From Candidatus Stoquefichus massiliensis AP9 (lineage in GTDB: Bacteria; Bacillota_I; Bacilli_A; Erysipelotrichales; Coprobacillaceae), in assembly GCF_000455285.1 (NCBI RefSeq), contig NZ_HG005290.1, positions 129,903 to 193,902 on the forward strand: a stretch of DNA of 64,000 nucleotides, written 5' to 3'. The notes beneath the pieces were generated by a model, which was not told the DNA's origin, made no database searches, and saw only the letters and a program-made list of their open reading frames with translations. Of the stretch, positions 27,903-36,765 are shown piece after piece. The position numbers were made by a program, and so were the translations under genes. Positions within the stretch are counted from its first letter, which is position 1; every line of letters begins with the position of its first letter.

Positions 27903-28647
27903 TCACCTCACTTGAATGTAATACTGGTCCTTCAACACAAATTCTTTTATATGGTTTTGTTTTGACTTTACATGAGCATCCCATACATGCTCCAAAACCA
28001 CAACCCATTCTGGCTTCAAAAGATAGATAGCCTTTATCCGGACACTCTAAAACTAATGCATCTAACATTTTTTCAGGACCACAAGCATAATAAACATCCA
28101 TGTCTATCTCATGTTTCTTTAAAACATCAACAACAGTCCCTTTATCACCTAAACTGCCATCCATAGTAGCAATGAATGTGGGACAAAGTTTTTCAAATTC
28201 CTTCTGATAAAAAACTGCATCTTTTGTATTAAATCCTAGGATTGCTGTGACTTTTACACCCTTTGCTAATAAATCTTTTGTTAATTTATACATTGGCGGA
28301 ACACCTAATCCTCCACCTATTACAACAGCATTTTGATAATCCAAATCATCAAAACCATTTCCTAAACCAGTTAAACAATCTAACTGATCTCCAATTTGTT
28401 TTTCTGAAAGAATCTTTGTACCTTCTCCTACGACTCTAAAAATAATTGTTATATGATTCTTATCATAATCACAAATACTCATAGGTCTTCTTAAATAAGG
28501 TTGTAAAGAATCATTAATCTTAATATTAATAAATTGACCTGGTGTTGTAACATAAGATGCTGATTCCCCTTCTAAAACCATTTCATAAACATCCTTCACA
28601 AGTTCTTTCTTTGATATAATAGTCATTATTCCCTGATAATGTGCCAC
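27889..28647 (-). CDS. pyrK: Dihydroorotate dehydrogenase B, electron transfer subunit
   Basis: A 252-residue flavin/iron-sulfur protein that passes electrons from PyrD to NAD. FAD-binding part ([11 protein letters not shown]), NAD-binding part ([13 protein letters not shown]) and a C-terminal 2Fe-2S site with Cys in [14 protein letters not shown] and KRICVEGPV. Starts at a GTG (28647) eight bases after GGAGG, directly after the pyrC stop. Confidence 0.96.
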   Translation of the reverse strand: MAHYQGIMTIISKKELVKDVYEMVLEGESASYVTTPGQFINIKINDSLQPYLRRPMSICDYDKNHITIIFRVVGEGTKILSEKQIGDQLDCLTGLGNGFDDLDYQNAVVIGGGLGVPPMYKLTKDLLAKGVKVTAILGFNTKDAVFYQKEFEKLCPTFIATMDGSLGDKGTVVDVLKKHEIDMDVYYACGPEKMLDALVLECPDKGYLSFEARMGCGFGACMGCSCKVKTKPYKRICVEGPVLHSSEVIVNG

Positions 28648-29922
28648 TTACATTTCCTCCATTTCTATCATTTTTCCATTAATAATATTTGCAACTAACT
28701 TTCCCTGACATGTTACTCCAAGAAATGGTGTATTTATAGATTTAGAACGAATATCTTTTTCTTCAATAACAAATGATTTTTCTAAATCGAATATACATAA
28801 ATTAGCAATAGCTCCTACTTCAACAGTTCCTTTTAACCTTAAAACATGAGCCGGTCCTGTTGTTAAAGCATCTAAAATTGTTTCAAGTTTCACGAGATTC
28901 TTTTGTACAAGATATGTATAAAGCAATGGAAAAGCATGTTGAATTCCAATAATCCCAAATGGTGCATCCTGAATAGGACGATTTTTTTCTTCTCTTGCAT
29001 GAGGAGCATGATCGGTTGCAATAACTTTAATTGTTTGATCATTTAATCCTCGAATAAGAGCTTGATGGTCCTCCTTTGAACGAAGTGGTGGATTCATTTT
29101 ATAATTTGGATGACAATCTCGAATATTTTCTTCTGTCAAAATCAAATGATGTGGTGATGCTTCACCAGAAACAGGCAAGCCATCTTTTTTAGCCTGTCTC
29201 AATAATTCTACAGTTTCTAAAGTCGAAATGTGACATACATGATAGCGATTGTGATAATGACGTACAAGTTCTAAATCTCTTGCAACCTGTTTATATTCAG
29301 AAGCACTGTTAATTCCAACAAGATGATGCTTTTTTGCATAAAGACCATCATGAATACATCCACCCTGCAGTTCACTTTCATCTTCACAATGAGCAACAAT
29401 AATAGAATCTATATTACTTGCCAACTGCATTGCCAAATCCATCATTTCATCACTTTGGACACCCTTTCCATCATCCGAGAATCCTAAAACTATATCTTCC
29501 TCAACAATATGAGCCATATCTACTAATTCTTTTCCTTTTAGATCTGTTGTAATTGCACTATATGTATAAACATTCACATGCGCATCTTTTTCAACACGTT
29601 TTTGAAAATCATGAATAGTGTCTAAATCATCCATACAAGGCTGTGTATTTGCCATTGCAACAACTGTCCCATAACCACCATATAATGCACTTAAGCTTCC
29701 ACTCGCAATTGTCTCCTTGTATTCAAATCCTGGTTCTCTTAAATGGACATGCATATCAATAAAGTTATGAGAGACCATTTTACCTTTCAAATCATATGTA
29801 GGTATATTTTTTTCAATATTTTGAGCAATTTCAGTAATCACCCCATCCTCAATCAAAATATCGACAATTTGAAACTTTTGATTTCTATATAAATTTGCAT
29901 TTTTTAATAAATAATTATTCAT
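28648..29922 (-). CDS. pyrC: Dihydroorotase
   Basis: A 424-residue amidohydrolase that closes carbamoyl-aspartate to dihydroorotate. Zinc ligands are seen in FIDMHVHLREPGFEYKET, VAHCEDES, and the later His of CHISTLETVE; the catalytic Asp is in IATDHAPHAREEK. This is the class I (about 425-residue) dihydroorotase typical of Firmicutes. The start overlaps the pyrB stop by 8 bases. Confidence 0.97.
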   Translation of the reverse strand: MNNYLLKNANLYRNQKFQIVDILIEDGVITEIAQNIEKNIPTYDLKGKMVSHNFIDMHVHLREPGFEYKETIASGSLSALYGGYGTVVAMANTQPCMDDLDTIHDFQKRVEKDAHVNVYTYSAITTDLKGKELVDMAHIVEEDIVLGFSDDGKGVQSDEMMDLAMQLASNIDSIIVAHCEDESELQGGCIHDGLYAKKHHLVGINSASEYKQVARDLELVRHYHNRYHVCHISTLETVELLRQAKKDGLPVSGEASPHHLILTEENIRDCHPNYKMNPPLRSKEDHQALIRGLNDQTIKVIATDHAPHAREEKNRPIQDAPFGIIGIQHAFPLLYTYLVQKNLVKLETILDALTTGPAHVLRLKGTVEVGAIANLCIFDLEKSFVIEEKDIRSKSINTPFLGVTCQGKLVANIINGKMIEMEEM

Positions 29923-30787
29923 CTTCCAACACCTTATGAATCATCGCCATTCTTACAAAAACTCCATTTTTCATCTGTGTAAAAATACGACTTTTCTCAC
30001 TTTCTACGAGTTCATCTTTAATTTCAACATCTCTATTAATAGGAGCAGGATGCATAATAATCGCTGTATCTTTTAAACAATTATATCTTTCCTGAGAAAG
30101 ACCATATATTTGATGATATTTTTCTTTAGAAAAGTTTTCATCTCCAGTATGTCTTTCATGTTGCACTCGTAATAACATAACAACATCCATCTCCTCAATA
30201 ATTTCATCAAAATCAACATAATTATAGCCATCCTGTTTATATTCTAATGGTCCAGATGTATAAACTTTCATTCCTAATCGCTGCATCACATCATAATTAG
30301 AATGAGCAACTCTTGAATGTAAGATATCACCAACAATAACCACCTTTAATCCTTCAAAATAACCAAATTCTTCTTTGATTGTCATTAAATCCAATAATGA
30401 TTGAGAAGGATGATTTCCTTTTCCATCACCTGCATTTAACACTGGTACGTTCAACCCAGTCAATTGTTTGTAATAATCCTCATCAGTATGACGAATAACT
30501 AATACATCACAGCCAATACTTTCAAATAATTTACAAGTATCATATAAGGTCTCACCTTTTTTTAAACTTGAATTACTTGCTTCAAAATTTTGTGTACGAC
30601 ACCCCAAATTACCAGCAGCCATATCAAAACTGTAATGCGTTCTTGTTGATGGTTCAAAAAATAAATTTGCAACAACCTTTTTTTGTTGATAATTGATTTC
30701 TTTGCCATTCTTAAAGGCAATAGCCTCATCAATAAGATCATTAATTTCCTCTAGACTTAAATCACTTAAATTGAAAATATTTTTCAT
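29915..30787 (-). CDS. pyrB: Aspartate carbamoyltransferase catalytic subunit
   Basis: A 290-residue ATCase (carbamoyl phosphate plus aspartate to carbamoyl-aspartate), first committed step of pyrimidine synthesis. The carbamoyl-phosphate loop reads LFFEPSTRTHYSF; the last residue of the usual STRTR is His here. LDLMTIKEEFG, GDILHSRVAHSN and MHPAPINRDVEI are the other family blocks. No regulatory PyrI gene follows, as in Bacillus. First gene of the operon, directly behind an attenuator-like leader. Confidence 0.96.
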   Translation of the reverse strand: MKNIFNLSDLSLEEINDLIDEAIAFKNGKEINYQQKKVVANLFFEPSTRTHYSFDMAAGNLGCRTQNFEASNSSLKKGETLYDTCKLFESIGCDVLVIRHTDEDYYKQLTGLNVPVLNAGDGKGNHPSQSLLDLMTIKEEFGYFEGLKVVIVGDILHSRVAHSNYDVMQRLGMKVYTSGPLEYKQDGYNYVDFDEIIEEMDVVMLLRVQHERHTGDENFSKEKYHQIYGLSQERYNCLKDTAIIMHPAPINRDVEIKDELVESEKSRIFTQMKNGVFVRMAMIHKVLEDE

Positions 30788-30807
30788 GTCTTTCTCCTTC
30801 CAAAAAA

Positions 30808-30850
30808 AATATACCTTTTTGGTATATTCCTTTTTATGAATAGATATACC
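30808..30850 (-). promoter_or_regulatory. Transcription attenuator in the pyr leader
   Basis: Three short complementary segments on the minus strand: GGTATAT (30850-30844), ATATACC inside AATATACC's partner arm (30828-30821), and GGTATATT (30815-30808). The last two form a terminator stem with a five-base loop followed by eight T residues and then the GGAAGGAG of pyrB. The first can instead pair with the second, giving an antiterminator. The leader is only about 50-60 bases from the likely transcription start. No PyrR-binding consensus or pyrR gene was recognised. Confidence 0.65.
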
Positions 30851-30862
30851 TTTATCTTTAAT

Positions 30863-30891
30863 ATCATATCAAATGTATAATATTTTGACAA
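30863..30891 (-). promoter_or_regulatory. Promoter of the pyr operon
   Basis: TTGTCA (30891-30886), 17 bases, TATGAT (30868-30863), just upstream of the attenuator. Confidence 0.6.
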
Positions 30892-30897
30892 TTTATT

Positions 30898-31374
30898 CTA
30901 TTCATTTATTTTTCTTTTTAATGCTTTTTCTACAACTGCAGGAACAAGTCCTCTGACACTATGATGATGTGATGCAATTTCTTTAACAGAAGATGATGAA
31001 ATAAAAGAATGATTTGGTCTTGTCATCAAAAAAACCATATCCACACTATCATCTAAATATTGATTAGAAAAAGCCAATTGGAGTTCATACTCAAAATCCA
31101 TTGTTGCTCGTAACCCACGAACTAAAACAGAAGCGCCTACTTCTTTCGCATATTCTACTGCTAATGCTGAACTGCTATCCACAGTAACATTATCAAATTT
31201 CTCTGTAACTGCTTTCAATAAGACCAATCTTTCTTCTAAATCAAACATTGTTGTTTTATTGGGATTTTCAAAAATAGTCACATATAAATGTTCATACATA
31301 AGACTTGCTCTTTCAATAATATCTAAATGTCCATTAGTTACGGGATCAAATGTTCCTGCATAAACTGCTTTCAT
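30898..31374 (-). CDS. coaD: Phosphopantetheine adenylyltransferase
   Basis: A 158-residue CoaD (4'-phosphopantetheine to dephospho-CoA). The nucleotidyltransferase motif is AGTFDPVTNGHLDIIERA (TxGH), with VRGLRATMDFEYELQ and the ISSSSVKE block near the end. The start comes four bases after the rsmD stop, whose last codons contain the AAGGAG ribosome site. Last gene of the ftsW-ylbDEF-rsmD-coaD block, as in Bacillus. Confidence 0.97.
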   Translation of the reverse strand: MKAVYAGTFDPVTNGHLDIIERASLMYEHLYVTIFENPNKTTMFDLEERLVLLKAVTEKFDNVTVDSSSALAVEYAKEVGASVLVRGLRATMDFEYELQLAFSNQYLDDSVDMVFLMTRPNHSFISSSSVKEIASHHHSVRGLVPAVVEKALKRKINE

Positions 31375-31378
31375 CTTC

Positions 31379-31930
31379 TTACTCCTTATATTCTATAATC
31401 TGTAATGTTGTTATTCCATACGACTGTTGCTTCTTTAAAACAAATGGTGTTTTGATTTCAATAACTTCCTCTATCAAATCTTCAATAATAATAACACAAT
31501 TATTTTGTAGCATATGATGATGTGCCATATATTGAATAATTTCTTGATTGATTTTCATTCCATAAGGTGGATCCAAGAAAACCAAATCAAATTTTAAATT
31601 CTCTTGTGCAAATAATTGTAATGCTTTTTGATAATCCATTTTATAAACTTCTGTCACATCTTCAATCTTTAAACTCTTTATATTTTCTTTTATTGTCGCA
31701 AATGCTTTATATTGCTTATCAACACAATAAAGTTTATCAATACCACGACTCAAAGCCTCAATACCTAACCCCCCACTGCCACTAAACAAATCCAAACATA
31801 CTCCACCATCAAAGTAAGGACCAATCATATTAAATAGATTCTCTTTATTTTTATCAGTTGTTGATCTTGTTAAATGAGAATCAACACTTTTCAATTGTCG
31901 ACTTCTATATTTTCCAGCTACTACTCTCAT
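31379..31930 (-). CDS. rsmD: 16S rRNA (guanine966-N2) methyltransferase
   Basis: A 183-residue RsmD. I start it at the ATG at 31930 (MRVVAGKYRSRQL), the typical RsmD N-terminus, after GAGGT. SAM-binding block CLDLFSGSGGLGIEALSRG and catalytic LDPPYG. It modifies the 30S subunit. Followed at once by coaD, the common pairing in bacteria. Confidence 0.96.
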   Translation of the reverse strand: MRVVAGKYRSRQLKSVDSHLTRSTTDKNKENLFNMIGPYFDGGVCLDLFSGSGGLGIEALSRGIDKLYCVDKQYKAFATIKENIKSLKIEDVTEVYKMDYQKALQLFAQENLKFDLVFLDPPYGMKINQEIIQYMAHHHMLQNNCVIIIEDLIEEVIEIKTPFVLKKQQSYGITTLQIIEYKE

Positions 31931-31937
31931 ATTTACC

Positions 31938-32285
31938 TCACAATGTAAACCTGTCCAAAACAAGTTCATCACTAATATTTGCAAAAACCATCTGTGTGAT
32001 TTCCTCTAAAAGATCATTTAAATGATGATAAGCCTGATAATAATCTGTTATCTTTTGATTTTGAGATATTTCACTATTTAATTCTTTTAACTTTTCTCTC
32101 ATTTCTTTCAATTCATCTTCACTTGAATATGCTTTTATACGCAAATAATCTTCCTGAAGAATCTGATGTCTTGATACTAATGCAAGAGTCGTCTCATCAT
32201 ATAACTCCCTTTCAGTTTGACAATAATTCAGGAATACCTCATCTACTATAATATTCTCAATAAGTTCATCTATTTCTTTATACAT
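31938..32285 (-). CDS. ylbF: YlbF-family regulator
   Basis: A 115-residue all-helical protein of the YlbF/YmcA (Com_YlbF) family, with the characteristic N-terminal helix pair and the QNQKITDYYQAYHHLNDLL helix. In Bacillus these proteins form a complex that helps RNase Y in mRNA processing and affects competence and sporulation. Its place between ylbE and rsmD matches Bacillus. No ylbG is present between ylbF and rsmD. Confidence 0.85.
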   Translation of the reverse strand: MYKEIDELIENIIVDEVFLNYCQTERELYDETTLALVSRHQILQEDYLRIKAYSSEDELKEMREKLKELNSEISQNQKITDYYQAYHHLNDLLEEITQMVFANISDELVLDRFTL

Positions 32286-32293
32286 TTTTTCTC

Positions 32294-32509
32294 CTATAAT
32301 AACATTTCTAACATTTGAAGCATTGTTCCTACTTTTTCAATGCGATCAGCTAATGTTAGTTTATTTTCAATACGATATTGCTCCATCATTGTTGGAAATT
32401 CTTGTGGATAGCGTGAAAGAATAAGATACCATTTAGGATGTAATCTTAAATACATCCTCATTTCATCATTAATCATCATACCATTGCTTTGTCTGAGTTT
32501 TTGGTTCAT
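32294..32509 (-). CDS. ylbE: YlbE-like protein
   Basis: A small YlbE-like protein of at most 71 residues, recognised by the block MYLRLHPKWYLILSRYPQEF, matching the family pattern of an aromatic PxWYxxLSRxP. The function is unknown. The start is uncertain: the upstream ATG (32509) lies 41 bases inside ylbD, while an ATG at 32479 gives 61 residues; neither has a strong ribosome site, so coupling to ylbD translation is likely. Confidence 0.75.
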   Translation of the reverse strand: MNQKLRQSNGMMINDEMRMYLRLHPKWYLILSRYPQEFPTMMEQYRIENKLTLADRIEKVGTMLQMLEMLL

Positions 32510-32777
32510 CTTTCACAACAAAACCACTCACTAAATCCAATACTTTTTGAATACCTTCAAAACTCTTTGACAAAGCATCTAAATCAACATTCTTAACAAT
32601 ATCTAAAATTCCTGTTAAATCAACTTGTGACTTTTTATATGGTTCCCACATTTTATCATCTTCACCATATAAAACATAGAATTCATACAACTGCTGCCAA
32701 GTATATCTTCCCTTAATAACTTCCTCTTTAATCGAAGGAATCGTTCGTACAAAAGCTTTAAAATCATCTATTTCCAT
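32469..32777 (-). CDS. ylbD: YlbD-like putative spore coat protein
   Basis: A 102-residue protein of the YlbD coat family, recognised by the block TWQQLYEFYVLYGEDDKMWEP shortened at its ends and by its position ahead of ylbE-ylbF-rsmD-coaD. The C-terminal half is a predicted helix with VDLDALSKSFEGIQKVLDLV. Association with the spore coat is known only for the Bacillus relative. Overlaps ylbE. Confidence 0.75.
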   Translation of the reverse strand: MEIDDFKAFVRTIPSIKEEVIKGRYTWQQLYEFYVLYGEDDKMWEPYKKSQVDLTGILDIVKNVDLDALSKSFEGIQKVLDLVSGFVVKDEPKTQTKQWYDD

Positions 32778-32808
32778 ATTCTCACCTATACTAGAATATG
32801 CAAATAAA

Positions 32809-34020
32809 CTAAATATGTTCTTTTAACTGATCTCGATTATACTTAGCGATAATTGACTGTGCAACACCTAAGCCTATCATACCTGCCCAAGTTGATGATC
32901 CTCCAGAAGAAATTAGTAACAAGGGAACCCCAGTCATTGGGATCAAACCAGATACACCACCTACATTAACCAGTAAATGGGTAAAGAAATAAAGACCAAC
33001 ACCATATAATATAATTTTACTCTTTGTTTCTTTAACTTTTAATCCATAATTAAACATCTTAAAAATAATAATACAATAAGGAATCAAAAACAATAAAAAA
33101 CCAACCAATCCTAATTCCTCATAAATAATAGCAACAATAAAATCATTATGAGATTCAGGAATAAAACCATATTTTTGCTGCGAAGCACCAAACCCCTTAC
33201 CTATTAAACCACCATTAGAAAAAGCAACCATTGAATTAATCAATTGCCATCCATCACCTTCAATATCCCCTAAAGGATTTAACCAAGTACTAATTCTTCC
33301 TAACTGATGAGGTTTCAATATGAAAGTCGCTCCAAAAACAAAAGCAAGAATACCTATTCCCAATATAATTAAAGATAGTTTTTTATATTTAGAATAATAA
33401 GTTTTAGGTGTAATAAAAAACAACATCATACACATAAACCCAAGAACTAAAGCACTACCCAAATCTTTTTGAACAAAACCTATAATGATAAATGCAAATA
33501 AGATTGCTAGAATTGGTCTTAGTACACAATACCATAGTTTTCTTTTCTGCAACTCTTCTTTTTTGTTTCTAGAAATATTCTTTGGAATTTGACAATACTC
33601 TTCAATTTCTCCAAAATGAAAAGAGAGATAAAGAATCATAATGACTTTCATAAATTCAGCAGGTTGAACTGTAAAAGAACCAATATGTATCCATGCATGG
33701 GATCCCTTAACATCTTTGAATAATAAACACGATAACAATAAAGCAATTCCTATAAAGTACCATACCCATGTTGTTGTAGAATTTACCCAACTTTTTTTAA
33801 AACACCGAGTTAGAAAAATCATAAAGCCAAACCCAGATATAACGAAAATTCCTTGTTTAACCATATTCATAGTTGCATATGTAGGTCCGTATTTGGCTGT
33901 TTGTCCAATTGATGCACTTCCAATCATAACAATTCCAAAAATAGTCAAAATCACAACACAGGCATAAATTGTCTTATCAACACCACGACTCTTAAATATC
34001 CTTCTGATTAGGCTAATCAT
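32809..34020 (-). CDS. ftsW: FtsW-type SEDS peptidoglycan polymerase
   Basis: A 403-residue SEDS protein with about ten membrane helices. Family blocks: the HAWIHIGSFTVQPAEFMKV segment with the PAEF motif, the QKDLGSAL segment with the catalytic-region Asp, the large outside loop before SHNDFIVAIIYEELG, and GVSGLIPMTGVPLLLISSGGSS near the end. It polymerises glycan strands with a class B PBP. FtsW rather than RodA is favoured by length (same as Bacillus FtsW) and by position before ylbD, as in Bacillus. Start overlaps the YktA stop by ATGA. Confidence 0.92.
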   Translation of the reverse strand: MISLIRRIFKSRGVDKTIYACVVILTIFGIVMIGSASIGQTAKYGPTYATMNMVKQGIFVISGFGFMIFLTRCFKKSWVNSTTTWVWYFIGIALLLSCLLFKDVKGSHAWIHIGSFTVQPAEFMKVIMILYLSFHFGEIEEYCQIPKNISRNKKEELQKRKLWYCVLRPILAILFAFIIIGFVQKDLGSALVLGFMCMMLFFITPKTYYSKYKKLSLIILGIGILAFVFGATFILKPHQLGRISTWLNPLGDIEGDGWQLINSMVAFSNGGLIGKGFGASQQKYGFIPESHNDFIVAIIYEELGLVGFLLFLIPYCIIIFKMFNYGLKVKETKSKIILYGVGLYFFTHLLVNVGGVSGLIPMTGVPLLLISSGGSSTWAGMIGLGVAQSIIAKYNRDQLKEHI

Positions 34021-34277
34021 CGCATGTCAATCCAATCATTTTCTTTTGCCTTTTGAAAAACACGATATATAGAATAATGTGAAACCTTTTCAAATGCTGT
34101 ATCAATCTTCTTTTGTTCACTCTTTGAATCAACAACTTGAAGATACTTACGATAACAATTCATAAATTCTTCTTTTGAGATACCTTCTTCATAAGCCTGT
34201 TCTACTGCATTATATAAAGCCATCACATCAATAATGTCCTCAGTACTCCAATAAGGATCTAATGGATAATCATACAT
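34017..34277 (-). CDS. yktA: UPF0223 (YktA-like) protein
   Basis: An 86-residue protein matching the UPF0223 family: YDYPLDPYWSTEDIIDVMAL at the start and YSIYRVFQKAKEND near the end. I start it at the ATG at 34277, which follows GGAAG; the longer frame has no ribosome site. Function unknown. Its stop overlaps the ftsW start. Confidence 0.85.
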   Translation of the reverse strand: MYDYPLDPYWSTEDIIDVMALYNAVEQAYEEGISKEEFMNCYRKYLQVVDSKSEQKKIDTAFEKVSHYSIYRVFQKAKENDWIDMR

Positions 34278-34400
34278 TTCACTCACTTCCTTCGTTTTTT
34301 CTATTATACATGATATTCTACAAAAATAAAATAAGAATTGGGTAGAAACACTAGCAATTTTGTAAAACAAGAATATGTTAAATTGAAAGGAGGGAATTCA

Positions 34401-34610
34401 ATGAACTCTTGTTATAATTATGGAGGATGCGGATGCAATAGTTATATGCCTGCTTACGCTTGTAACCCATTTGGTTGTGGTGGATGTCAAACTTACCCAA
34501 CTATGAGCTGCGGTGGTGGTTTTGGTACTGGTAGTGGATGTACTTGGTTCGCTATTGTATTAGTTGTCTTCTTATTACTCATCATCTGTGGATGTACTAA
34601 AATTTGTTAG
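34401..34610 (+). CDS. Cys/Gly-rich small spore protein with YjcZ-like tail
   Basis: A 69-residue protein started at ATG 34401, six to eight bases after AAGGAGGG. The first 50 residues are rich in Cys, Gly, Tyr and Asn (MNSCYNYGGCGCNSYMPAY); the tail is one membrane helix, FAIVLVVFLLLIICGCTKIC, matching the conserved FALIVVLFILLIIVG helix of YjcZ-family sporulation peptides. Eleven Cys residues, four of them at the membrane end, could be cross-linked in the spore coat. Known YjcZ proteins are half this length and lack the Cys-rich head. Function unknown. It has its own terminator. Confidence 0.75.
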   Translation: MNSCYNYGGCGCNSYMPAYACNPFGCGGCQTYPTMSCGGGFGTGSGCTWFAIVLVVFLLLIICGCTKIC

Positions 34611-34617
34611 TCAAAGA

Positions 34618-34643
34618 AAATATGCCAGAATTCTGGCATATTT
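34618..34643 (+). terminator. Intrinsic terminator after the YjcZ-like gene
   Basis: Perfect palindrome AAATATGCCAGAA / TTCTGGCATATTT followed by T residues. Confidence 0.8.
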
Positions 34644-34683
34644 TTTATTTTTATGATAAAATAATTATCGCGAGGTGAACGAT

Positions 34684-35253
34684 ATGTTATTGATGAAAGA
34701 TATAATTGATGATCATCATCCCCTTATTCGAGAAATTTCAAAGCCAGTTGAAATGCCAATTAGTCAGGAAGATGAACAATTATTACGTGATATGCATGAA
34801 TTCCTAGTGAATTCACAAGATGATGAAATGTCTGAAAAATATGATATAAGGCCTGCTGTTGGTATAGCTGCAGTACAAGTCGGTATATTAAAAAGAATGT
34901 GTGCTATTCATGTTCTTACATATGATGATGAAGGAAACATAAAAAAAGCTGATGATTATGGATTAGTTAATCCAAAGATTATTGCATATACTGAAAAAAA
35001 ATCATATTTAAAAGATGGCGAAGGTTGCTTAAGTGTTAACGATGAAGTTGACGGTTATGTTCCTCGCTTTGCAAAAGTAACTGTTAAAGGTTATGATATT
35101 TTCCAAAAGCAAGAAGTCACAATTGTTGCAAGAGGTTTCTTATCTATCTGTTTACAACATGAATTAGATCATTTTGATGGAAAACTTTTCTATGATCGTA
35201 TTGACAAAGAACATCCAAAAGCACCTATTCCAAATGCTATAGTGGTAGATTAA
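34684..35253 (+). CDS. def: Peptide deformylase
   Basis: A 189-residue type 2 deformylase that removes the formyl group from new proteins. Motif 1 GIAAVQVG, motif 2 EGCLSV (metal Cys) and motif 3 QHELDH (HExxH metal site). The ATG at 34684 follows GAGGTGA; a GTG three codons earlier lies within that ribosome site. Insertions between motifs 1 and 2 are those of Gram-positive type 2 enzymes. Single-gene unit ending at a shared convergent terminator. Confidence 0.96.
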   Translation: MLLMKDIIDDHHPLIREISKPVEMPISQEDEQLLRDMHEFLVNSQDDEMSEKYDIRPAVGIAAVQVGILKRMCAIHVLTYDDEGNIKKADDYGLVNPKIIAYTEKKSYLKDGEGCLSVNDEVDGYVPRFAKVTVKGYDIFQKQEVTIVARGFLSICLQHELDHFDGKLFYDRIDKEHPKAPIPNAIVVD

Positions 35254-35280
35254 AACTCTATTCTTAACAGAATAGAGTTT
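35253..35280. terminator. Bidirectional terminator between def and metY
   Basis: AAACTCTATTC / GAATAGAGTTT with T runs on both sides; serves def (plus) and metY (minus). Confidence 0.75.
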
Positions 35281-35289
35281 TTATATTAA

Positions 35290-36564
35290 TTATATTTGAT
35301 CAAATGCTTGTTGTAAGTCTGCAATTAAATCACCAGGATCTTCTAATCCAACAGAAATACGAATTGTTCCTTGTTGAACACCACCAGCTAATCGTTCTTC
35401 TTCACTCATTTGAGCATGTGTTGTTGAAGCGGGATGCGTCAGTAAACTTCTAGAATCTGCAAAATTAGTCACGTGAGTAAAGAGCTGAATATGGTTAATT
35501 ACAGTTTTTCCACTATCTATACCACCTTTTACACCAAATGTAAACAATCCTCCAAATCCACATGGAAAATATTTTTGACATAAATCATGTGATTCATGAC
35601 CTTCCAATTCAGCATAGCTCACCCATTCAACAGCATCATTATCATTTAAGAATTGAGCAATCTTTCTTGAATTATCAACATGCTTAGCCATACGTAAAGA
35701 CAATGTTTCTAATCCTAATAATGTCATATACGCATTAAATGGAGACATACATCCACCCAAATCTCTCAATGTCTTCGCAATTGCTTTTGTAGAAAATGCA
35801 GTTTCATTTAAATCAGCATAAATAATATCATGATATGCTTTATCAGGATTTGTAAATAATGGATAACGATCATTATGCCAATTAAATTTTCCACTATCAA
35901 CAATAATGCCACCCATCACATTACCATGACCAGCGATATATTTTGTTGTAGAATAGACAACTAAATCAGCACCATGTTCAATAGGTCTAAATAAATATGG
36001 TGTTGGTGTCGTATTGTCTACAACAAATAAGATTCCATATTTTTTACAGATCATACTAATTGCATCAAAATCCAACATATCACCATTAGGGTTTCCTACT
36101 GACTCTACGAAAATTAATTTCGTTTTTTCATTAATAAGTGATTCTATTGCTTCTAAATCCCTTGGATTAACAAAATGAGAAACAAATCCCATCCCTGCCA
36201 TTGTTCCAGACAATGATCCAATTGTTCCACCATATAAATTATTAGCTGCAATAATCTCATCACCAGATTGACAAACAGTCATGATCAATCCCATAATAGC
36301 AGCAGTTCCTGAAGAAAATGCAACAGCAGCCACACCACCATCTAATGCTGCCATTCTTTGCTGCAAAACATCAACTGTTGGATTAGATAAACGTGAATAA
36401 AAATACCCTCCTTCCTCTAATGCAAAAATATTTTTGGCTTGATCTGCATCATCAAATGTAAAAGCATTCGATAGATATAGCGGTACACCTGTAGCTTTTG
36501 TCACTGGATCTGGTTTTTGGCCAGCATGAATTTGCAATGTTTCAAATTGATAATTCTTATTCAT
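35290..36564 (-). CDS. metY: O-acetylhomoserine sulfhydrylase (MetY type)
   Basis: A 424-residue PLP enzyme of the Cys/Met metabolism family. Length and internal insertions match MetY (about 425) rather than the shorter MetB/MetC. The PLP Lys lies in VVYSTTKYIAGHG; ETLQIHAGQKPDP at the start and LLTHPASTTHAQMSEEE near the end are MetY blocks. It makes homocysteine from O-acetylhomoserine and sulfide. Single gene; no SAM or S-box leader was recognised. It is preceded by a promoter-like region overlapping the terminator at 36615-36634. Confidence 0.93.
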   Translation of the reverse strand: MNKNYQFETLQIHAGQKPDPVTKATGVPLYLSNAFTFDDADQAKNIFALEEGGYFYSRLSNPTVDVLQQRMAALDGGVAAVAFSSGTAAIMGLIMTVCQSGDEIIAANNLYGGTIGSLSGTMAGMGFVSHFVNPRDLEAIESLINEKTKLIFVESVGNPNGDMLDFDAISMICKKYGILFVVDNTTPTPYLFRPIEHGADLVVYSTTKYIAGHGNVMGGIIVDSGKFNWHNDRYPLFTNPDKAYHDIIYADLNETAFSTKAIAKTLRDLGGCMSPFNAYMTLLGLETLSLRMAKHVDNSRKIAQFLNDNDAVEWVSYAELEGHESHDLCQKYFPCGFGGLFTFGVKGGIDSGKTVINHIQLFTHVTNFADSRSLLTHPASTTHAQMSEEERLAGGVQQGTIRISVGLEDPGDLIADLQQAFDQI

Positions 36565-36614
36565 TACTTTATTCCCCCTTAATGAAAGTATTGTATCATA
36601 TCATAAAATGAAAA

Positions 36615-36634
36615 AAAAGAGCAATCGCTCTTTT
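36615..36634 (-). terminator. Intrinsic terminator downstream of the flavodoxin-like gene
   Basis: AAAAGAGC / GCTCTTTT with a four-base loop and T run on the minus strand, about 130 bases after the gene's stop. Confidence 0.7.
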
Positions 36635-36765
36635 TTACATCATGCTATATATAATCTCAATAAACTTCTTTACCATAACTTTTGATAAAACAAAATACAA
36701 AGAATTCTATTTCTTATATCAAAACTCTACCATTTATTATAAAACTGAATACTCAAATAAAACCA

